Source of the DNA: Portulaca oleracea
Lineage: Eukaryota > Streptophyta > Magnoliopsida > Caryophyllales > Portulacaceae
NCBI GenBank assembly: GCA_029582165.1
Contig: CM055874.1
Span: forward strand, 46,201,769 to 46,265,768
Reading direction: 5' to 3'
Length of the DNA: 64,000 bases
Part shown: piece by piece, positions 57,322-64,000 of the stretch
How the letters are laid out: the number at the start of each line of letters is the position of its first letter
How positions within the stretch are numbered: the stretch's first letter is position 1
Program-made: the position numbers and the translations under genes
Notes under the pieces: generated by a model
Database searches by the model: none
Told to the model about the DNA's origin: nothing
What the model saw: only the letters and a program-made list of their open reading frames with translations

Positions 57322-57897
57322 CTTGAGTTTGATTAAAATTATTTAAAAAAGGTGTAGGTCCACATTTAATAGTTTAAATAGACTACAACATAATTTTTTT
57401 TAAAAAAAATTGTCGAGAATCCCGTATTCGTCTTCGCGCGACGAGCACGAGTTCGAGTTTTTTTTTTTTTTTTTACCGTTGACACTCGTCGTTGTTGCAC
57501 TATCTTTCTTGTCCTCACTCACATCACATCAACGCCATGTCACTCTCAAACTCACCATTGTCGGAGCTCTAACAATAAGAGATAACTAAGAATCCCATGC
57601 AACAAGTAAGGTTGAGGGTAAGAGTTTTGAAACATAAGGAAGCTTCTAAATCATAGGGGGTAAGTCTTAAGACGAGCACCTCTCGAAAAACCTCACCGTA
57701 CCACCTTAATGATAGCCTTCCATATAGGGGAGAACAAAAATTCCCAGAATCCCGGTCCCATCCTAGTCCCAGTCAACATCCGGTCACAAAATCCCTCCTA
57801 ATAGTGTCGGGATCGAGAGTTGAACTTAACCTCATTTTCTATTGCTGGTCATATATACACACGCACACACATACACATGTTATGTATGTGTATATAT
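57322..57897. other. Spacer, nothing recognised
   Basis: No gene. T run at about 57459-57474 and a CA-rich stretch at 57858-57878. Confidence 0.5.
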
Positions 57898-58584
57898 TGT
57901 TGGGATTCACCCATGAGTAAAGTATCCCATATCGAAAAAGCAAAAGGAAAAGACATGGTATATAAGTCAAGTGGGCTACTTCTCTTAACACCAATTGATT
58001 TTAAGAAGGAACCTCACTTTAATTGTGTACCATGGGCCTTGGTTGAAGTGGCCTCCCGCCTTGGATCTCTCCAACAAGTAGTATCATAGCTGATGGTTTG
58101 TTCAGCTGGGCGCAAGGTGCGGGAAGGTGATCCCGTAAAAATCACCATGGATAGGAGTAGGGACCATGGCGTGTGCACGGCTGGGTCTCCTGAATGCGCA
58201 GAGCGGTGGCATGAGACTCGGGTGAAGTAGGGTGCGACTCTTTGGAGTAAGGTGCAGCTGGGACTCTTGAGGTAGAGTGGTTGCATGATACTCAGGTGGA
58301 GTAGGGCGCGACTCTGTAGAGTAAGGTGCGGCTATGATGATGGTCACTTGAAAACCTTGACAAAAAGAGGCTTCCCATCAAGGGGAGAGACTCATGTGTG
58401 AAGGGCGAGATTGTTGGGATTAACCCATGAGTAAAGTGTCCCACATCGGAAAACAAAAGGAAATGACATGGTATATAAATCAAGTGGGCTACTCCTCTTA
58501 ACACTAATTGATTTTAAGATGAAACCTCACTTAACTTGTGTGCCATAGGCCTTGGTTGAAGTGGCCTTCCGCCTTGGATCTCTC

Positions 58585-58589
<5 letters not shown>
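57898..58589 (+). mobile_element. TRIM retrotransposon (692 bp)
   Basis: Two direct repeats, 57898-58076 (179 bp) and 58412-58589 (178 bp), both starting TGTTGGGATT and ending GGATCTCTCCAACA. TAGTATCATAGC, three changes from the tRNA-iMet primer site, lies at 58079-58090. A purine-rich GAAGGGCGAGAT precedes the right LTR. TATAT flanks both ends, but in AT-rich DNA. No coding capacity, as in terminal-repeat retrotransposons in miniature. The inside has two copies of a ~55-bp unit (58204-58258, 58277-58331) with GTGCGACTCTTTGGAGTAAG. Confidence 0.85.

Positions 58590-58645
<56 letters not shown>
58590..58645 (+). repeat. (TA)n microsatellite
   Basis: TA run of about 28 units between the TRIM and the next MITE; a further AT run lies beyond the MITE at 59044-59071. 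Confidence 0.95.
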
Positions 58646-58648
<3 letters not shown>

Positions 58649-59043
58649 AAATTGGACGGTAATATACCGACCTTTAGGAGTGTTGAATAGTAATATACCG
58701 ACCTTCACTTTTGGACAGTAATATCACTGACCTTTGTAGTTTGGTGACATTAATGTACCTTCAAGGATTTACACCCTACAAATTAATAACAAAACTAACC
58801 CCCTAATCCTAAAAATACCGAATACAAACACTCAACACCCCTAAATATACCTAAAAATGGCACCGGTGTTTTTTGCACCGTCTGCCATGTCAGACCGTCA
58901 ACCGGTTCGCCGCCCAGAAAATCCTTGAAAGTACATTAATGTCACCAAACTATAAAGGTCAGTGATATTACTGTCCAAAAGTGAAGGTCGGTATATTGCT
59001 ATTCAACACCCCTAAAAGTCGGTATATTACCGTCCAATTTCCC
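58646..59043. mobile_element. MITE with ~130-bp inverted arms, same family as 46893-47452
   Basis: Ends GGGAAATTGGACGGTAATAT and its complement. Each arm has three GGTAATATACCGACCTT-like subrepeats, then TTTGGTGACATTAATGTACC. It sits in an AT microsatellite, so its target duplication cannot be read. Confidence 0.85.
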
Positions 59044-59071
<28 letters not shown>

Positions 59072-59075
<4 letters not shown>

Positions 59076-60478
59076 ACATATTTATAATAATCAGAGTATG
59101 TATTTTTGGAGCACTTAATAAGTTGCCAAGGGGGAAGATATATAGAGAGAATATTGATAGAGGGAGAGAGAAGAGAAAAGCAAAATTATCCATAAATTTA
59201 AACTTTTTTAAAGAAATACAATTCCCTTGAACAAAATGTGACCTTAATATGTTTAATTATTAGTTGTAATTGTGTGGAATCAACTCAACCAAAAGCTTAA
59301 TCAAGTTGAAGACAAAAAATTTGTATATACCCCTACTAAAGTTTATGACATCTATAAATCCAATATTGAGATTTCTGAGTTAATATTTACCCCTTAAGCT
59401 TTTGATTCAATTTTATTTGTTACTTTTCCAGTGACTTTAGCAGTTTTTTTGGTTAATGTGTGATTTATGATGAAATTTGTTTGCTGAAATGACGATAAAT
59501 TTAACAAACAAATTTTATCACATATTCACATATTTAGAAATACATATTCACTAGTTATTATTTTATGATCGGGTTGATTTCATGTCACTTTATTTTTTTG
59601 TTAGATAAGATTATGGTTAAAAAATGAACTTTGGTAAAAAATAAATTCGGTTCAGAGTGGATCTCATTGGATTCGGATCGTTAATTAGTTTTAGCATTTT
59701 TCAGTCTGGGTCGAATCAGATTGAGTGAGTCATTTGAAATGGGTCATTTTTGTCAGTTCTATAAATGATGAAGATGAAGATGAAGATAGTAGGCACTTAG
59801 GCATATACATATAACATACCAGGCCCCTACCTGCAATTCAACTTGGGGATACCGCATAGTACGTATAGCGCGTACATGGCTGAAGTTACCGTCCTCCTTA
59901 CGTTACTTGCTTGCCTGCTATGCTATCCACAACAGACAATTTTATCCCATCTTCTAAGACACCTTTAACCTTATAATATAAAAAGTTAACACTGATTGAC
60001 TTTCAAAATGAAAACAATGCTGGCAACAATCAATTTTAATTTGCAAAATGACAAATGTCTTGATTTAATATGGCTAATAAACAATTTGAATTTGACCCAT
60101 AAAACATCTAGACATTCAAATTAAGGGTGTCCAATATACTTGTTATTATATACGAGTTTTTGAAAATAAAATAAAATAATTTAAATTAATAATAAAAATA
60201 AAATAAACATTAAATGGCATATACGCAAGCTTCATAAAATTTCACATTATCATATAAATATGTCTACCAAAAAATTAAAAAAATTTCAAATCAACTATAT
60301 ATTAATATCTTCAACTTATACACTTGAATTAGACGAGTTGGAGCTAAGACACGAGTCAGCTGCCATTTAAGCCCTAATTAATTAAGCAATATCTTTAGTT
60401 GTAAACCATGCGCTTGAATAATAATGAAAAATACATTGACAACATGTCTACACAAATTCATTTAATGAGTATCTTTTA
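59072..60478. other. Spacer, nothing recognised
   Basis: AT-rich. A short GATGAA run at 59766-59786. No gene. Confidence 0.5.
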
Positions 60479-60743
60479 CTCCCTCCATTCCTCAATATCT
60501 GTCACTTTAATCAATTTTCTATTTTTCATAATATGTGTCACTTTACAATTCCAATGTAACATTAATGACAATTTTTTCAATTTACCTCTTACTTTTATCA
60601 TTTCCAATACAATTATATAACTAAAATAGAAACCTAACTCTTATTTTTATCATTTCAATACAATTATCATTCTCAAAAAAAAAAAAAAAAATTTATAATC
60701 TTCCCTAACCTCCAAAGTGACAATTATTAAGGAATGGAAGGAG
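60479..60743. mobile_element. Stowaway MITE, sister of 27258-27517
   Basis: Ends CTCCCTCCATTCCTCAATAT and complement CTCCTTCCATTCCTTAATAA, flanked by TA. Differs from 27258-27517 mainly by a longer A run near 60680. Confidence 0.9.
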
Positions 60744-61816
60744 TAACACTCAAAGTTCCCTCCAAAGTACAATAATAGTTCAAACTCTTGACTTCTCACT
60801 CCTGAAATTGCTGACTCAGTATATCTTTAAAACAATTACTACAAAACAATTAGTAGGAGATCCTGTAATTGGTGACAATGTGTCGTCGGTGAAAGTGGGT
60901 ATCTTGAGAAGAAGATAGAGAGGGAAAGTAAAGATAGAAGAGAGAGTCTTATTGAGAAAATTGAAAATGGATGGTGACAGATACGTACCCAATTCATTGA
61001 CTTAGTTACACTATTTTTTTTAAAAAAAAATATAATAATTTGGTAATATTTTAGGGTTTTGGGTTGCTGTTAAATTGAACACTGCTATTATGTTTTTTGT
61101 GACTTTTTTTTTACGGTGTCCACTTGCTTCAACTAAGAAAATTTCTTCCGAATAATATTAGAGATTCACAATTTTTTTCTTAGGCTAAGGGTGTCCGTGG
61201 ACACCCCTAGAATGCATGTAGATCCGCCTATGAATTTGACCTATATCAGTGAAAAAATTAAATATAAGTATTTAAATTATTATAAATGTGTGTTTCATTA
61301 TTTTGAGAGTTATTATGACTTACAAACTATATTAAAAAATTTATTTATTTATTTATATTTTTTCATGAATATAAAGTTGTTTATAAAATATGTATTCTCT
61401 ATTATGGTTGATAAAATTAGACTATCATTTATAATTGTTGATCAAGCAAAGTATATGTGTTATACTCTAATAATTGATGATTGAAAATATATAATCACTA
61501 AAAGAATATTATTAAAAGTTATAAAAATATGAATAATGTACAATTCAAATTGATTATTAATCCATCTTAATTTAAAACATGTATCATTTTCCTTCTCGAT
61601 TGAGGCTTGCTTTAGTGGTAAGTTCCCAATCCTTCCATCCCCTTTCTCCAGGGTTCTTATCCATTTAAAAAAATGTGCCATTTTCCTTTTTATTTTTCAT
61701 CTCATATTATTAACGCGCAACTCACATTCAAAATTTATCTCTTTATTTAACTAATTTTTTATGGTAAGCAAGAGTTTGACTCATATTAGAGTAAACATGT
61801 CCTACTTAATAATATA
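60744..61816. other. Spacer with a possible SINE remnant
   Basis: No gene. GAGGCTTGCTTTAGTGGTAA (61603) and CAGGGTTCTTATCC (61649) are spaced like the A and B boxes of a tRNA-derived SINE, but the unit is short and decayed. GGGTGTCCGTGGACACCC near 61188 is a palindrome. Confidence 0.35.
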
Positions 61817-62098
61817 CTCCCTCCGTCCCAAATTATTTGTCCCCTTTGATTTAGCACGCATTTTAAGGAAAATCAACAGATTAATCTCAATTAGTAATAA
61901 AATATTAATAATACCCTTAATTTTAAATTCAAAACTACTATTTATATTTTTCCATCTCATATTTAAATGCTTTTAAAAGTCAAACTAAGGGTATTTCAGT
62001 AATTTCAATAAATAAAAATTTTCATTTTAGGAAAGTCGACATAATATTGGGACATCCAAAAATGGAACAGTGGACAAATGATTTAGGACGGAGGGAGT
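61817..62098. mobile_element. Stowaway MITE in the promoter region of phylloplanin gene 2
   Basis: Ends CTCCCTCCGTCCCAAATTAT and complement ACTCCCTCCGTCCTAAATCA, flanked by TA. It ends about 225 bp before the TATA box. Confidence 0.85.
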
Positions 62099-62324
62099 TA
62101 TTAATTTGGTTACATTGATAAAAAAATGAGCGAGGTGGATGAGGGAAGAAAAAATATAATATAAATATTTGTGTGTTAAACTTGCCATCAAACTCGTGCG
62201 AGACGAGTCTCATTTTCATTACTGAAATATCGTACACAACCTTATTTGTTTCTGATCCCATATCATGACAGCAGTATTAGAGATTGTGGAAGTATGAGTG
62301 CTGTTAGGGTTTGGAGATTGAGCC

Positions 62325-62332
62325 TATAAATA
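62325..62332 (+). promoter_or_regulatory. TATA box of phylloplanin gene 2
   Basis: TATAAATA followed by AGAAGC and then a leader with ACCACCCAAATCAAGCAATC, shared with gene 1. 105 bp before the ATG. Confidence 0.85.
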
Positions 62333-62429
62333 AGAAGCATAAACCCCATGCATTTCCACCACCCAAATCAAGCAATCTACCAAACAAACTAGCTTCATCT
62401 CTTTCTCTCACATCAAATAACTAACACTA

Positions 62430-62951
62430 ATGGCGTTGACTAAAGCATTCAACTGGGGCTTGGCACTAGTGGTGGCCATGGTGGCGGCAACCGCATGGCA
62501 AACAACCCATGGCCAAGTACTGCCACTGCCACTGCCACCAACACTCCCCCAGCCTATAATTAACTCCGTACTTGTCAATGTCACCCTGATATGTCAGCCC
62601 AACGGTGGGCCCAACGGGGGTATCCCAGTCCGTTTAATACTCATTCCTTTTCCCAACCAACCAGGCATTGAACTTATCATTGCCAATGGAGTCACCAACC
62701 CTAATGGTTTTGTCCAACTCACTGCTGATGGCATAAATGGTATCTTAGCCAACCTGAACCTTCCTCTGCTCAACCTCTTAAATGTTAGGAGCTTGTTGTT
62801 TGTTGAAATAATAAACAACAATGGCGATGTTTCCGTCAACGTCTGCTCTCGTTTGGTTGTTGGCCTCGTTGGTGCTGTCCTCCGCACCACCGTTAGTGTT
62901 TTGGGCCCTGTCATTAATGGAGTCCTCACACTTGTGGCTGATACCATCTAA
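62430..62951 (+). CDS. Phylloplanin-like secreted protein
   Basis: 173 residues, no intron. Residues 1-28 are a signal peptide (MALTKAFNWGLALVVAMVAA, cleavage likely after THG). Residues 31-42 are a Pro/Leu hinge (LPLPLPPTLPQP). Residues 45-173 are a phylloplanin/Ole e 1-type domain with NVT at 50-52 and cysteines at 55 and 139, likely a disulphide. Length and hydrophobic repeats (ILANLNLPLLNLLNV) fit phylloplanins, small secreted leaf-surface proteins; the tobacco one inhibits spore germination of a downy mildew. The start is the first ATG after the TATA box, in good context (ctaATGGCG). Paralogue of 19411-21321. Confidence 0.9.
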   Translation: MALTKAFNWGLALVVAMVAATAWQTTHGQVLPLPLPPTLPQPIINSVLVNVTLICQPNGGPNGGIPVRLILIPFPNQPGIELIIANGVTNPNGFVQLTADGINGILANLNLPLLNLLNVRSLLFVEIINNNGDVSVNVCSRLVVGLVGAVLRTTVSVLGPVINGVLTLVADTI

Positions 62952-63024
62952 TGCAATCATCAGCGCCATGGACGTACCCTAATCCCTACTTTATGTATAA
63001 GCAACAGCATACAGTATACTGGAA

Positions 63025-63054
63025 AATAAATGACGATACATTTATTGTATCGTC
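63025..63054 (+). terminator. Poly(A) signal and 3' hairpin of phylloplanin gene 2
   Basis: AATAAA at 63025-63030, directly followed by a perfect 9-bp stem (GACGATACA / TGTATCGTC, 63032-63040 and 63046-63054) with a 5-base loop. Confidence 0.6.
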
Positions 63055-63544
63055 TTCTTAATTCCCCTTTTTTAGTGCCTTCCATAAAACGTAACTACTA
63101 TCGAGAGTCGTATCTAGTTGGGTATGTACACGTGTAATATCTAATGTAATGTGATGTAATTTATACGTACTCTACTTAATCGATCCTGAAGTTAATTATG
63201 TTCTGCCCTTTTATTTGGTTTTCATGAGCTTTAGGCATCCATGCACGATTACTAATGCTGAAACTACAGGTAAATTATATGCGTAAAAAAGGCAGGGATA
63301 ATATAAAAATTGATAAATATTTTGGGGCAAAACATCTTAATTAAGTGTCTTGCCTTTGAATAAAATCTATATATTTGTCAATTAAATTGAAAAAAATTAC
63401 ATGATTGACTTTTATAACTATAATAATATATATAAATGGTATAAAATTACACCATTGTTTAAATTTTTTTAAAATTTTTTAAAAAATGTCTAAATTTACA
63501 CACATACAACACTAGAATTTATGTAATGATCACTCAGTAAAAAG
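63055..63544. other. 3' flank of phylloplanin gene 2
   Basis: No gene. 63310-63510 is related to 17930-18105 upstream of gene 1 (shared: GGCAA-ACATCTTAA, then ATGATTGACTT, then a TGTCTAAA end). Confidence 0.5.
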
Positions 63545-64000
63545 TGTTGGGTGTCGAGACCAATTTGATGTGTGAGTGGAGACCTACCGGGAGAAGGAAG
63601 GGAAAAGAACGAGCTGACGCTACCAGCGCCTCACCAGCGCTCTTGTCGCACGCATTGTCAAGCTGGCGCTACCAGCCCCTGAAGTAGCGCTCCTAGCGCC
63701 TCACCAATTGTCAAGCTGGCGCTACCAGCGCCTGAAGCAGCGCTACCAGCGCTTTGGTCAGAGAGTTTGAGAAGCTTCGTGCTGCCATCGCCTATTGTGG
63801 CGCTACTAGCACCTGGCAGCTGCTGGACGTTCGCTCTGTTGGGCCGTAAATAAAAGCCCACGAGTGTGTTTTTATTGTGCGGCGGCTATTTTCTAGGTTG
63901 TAACCTAGGGTTTCTTTTCTGTACCTTCTAGTATATATAGGGGTCTTGTTCTCCTTATGTTAACCACAATAGCAATTGAGAGTGTTTCATCTTATACCAG
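63545..64000 (+). mobile_element. Start of an LTR, cut by the window end
   Basis: Begins TGTTGGGTGTCGAGACC. It contains a cluster of GCGCTACCAGCGC motifs (63612-63810), a TATA-like TATATATAGGGG near 63934 and a GAGAGTGTTTCATCT phrase common late in copia LTRs. The LTR end, primer site and genes are outside the window, so the family is open. Confidence 0.6.
63612..63810 (+). repeat. GCGCTACCAGCGC motif cluster
   Basis: Roughly ten AGCGC/GCGCT cores, in the forms GGCGCTACCAGCGCCT and AGCGCTACCAGCGCT. Two larger units starting GTCAAGCTGGCGCTACCAGC lie 53 bp apart (63657, 63710). Confidence 0.85.

Noticed and set aside
57840..58089. 89-residue frame over the left TRIM LTR.
   Set aside because: It crosses the LTR border and the primer site and has no protein-like feature.
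27196..60620. Two frames (27196-27399 and 60408-60620) with an identical 46-residue C-terminus, suggesting a small gene family.
   Set aside because: Both lie in copies of the same Stowaway MITE, which is non-coding.

Overview
This window reads as nuclear DNA of a flowering plant, most likely a eudicot: very AT-rich intergenic DNA, spliceosomal introns, Stowaway MITEs, and Athila, Tat/Ogre, chromovirus and copia retrotransposons. The species cannot be fixed from sequence alone. No tRNA, rRNA, CRISPR array or bacterial-type operon was seen.

Only two loci look like ordinary intact host genes. They are intronless paralogues on the + strand, about 43 kb apart, at 19411-21321 and 62430-62951. Both encode secreted phylloplanin-like (Ole e 1-type) proteins and share their TATA box and leader. 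The first has a 462-residue Ser-Pro(n) extensin-like tract inserted between signal peptide and domain; the second has only a short Pro-rich hinge at that place.

Layout: 1-3499, end of a chromovirus LTR. 3500-9752, minus-strand copia element (gag, primer site, LTR) split by a 4.5 kb CACTA transposon that carries pieces of a CRIPT gene. 9800-17852, an Athila element with gag-protease only and remains of three LTRs. 19.3-21.5 kb, phylloplanin gene 1. 21919-23012, a Mutator-type element filled with a minisatellite. 23.6-28.4 kb, LTR fragment, RRM-encoding LINE, and nested MITEs and a SINE. 28.8-47.7 kb, a copia element split by about 14 kb of nested insertions: a chromovirus 3' end and LTR, then a minus-strand Tat/Ogre-like fragment carrying two intron-containing genes in antisense, a plant mobile domain (PMD) gene and a DUF7745-like gene. 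47.9-50 kb, minus-strand gypsy gag. 50-62 kb, MITEs, a solo LTR, a TRIM and microsatellites. 62.3-63.1 kb, phylloplanin gene 2. 63545 to the end, start of another LTR.

The most unusual signal is a short CpG-rich motif, ATCCGCGC, often within the palindrome GGATCCGCGCGGATCC. It recurs more than 40 times in the non-coding parts of the Tat-like fragment (34.9-38.1, 41.5-41.9 and 43.8-44.2 kb) and seems absent from its exons. Two other LTR families here carry their own clusters of GC-rich palindromic motifs.
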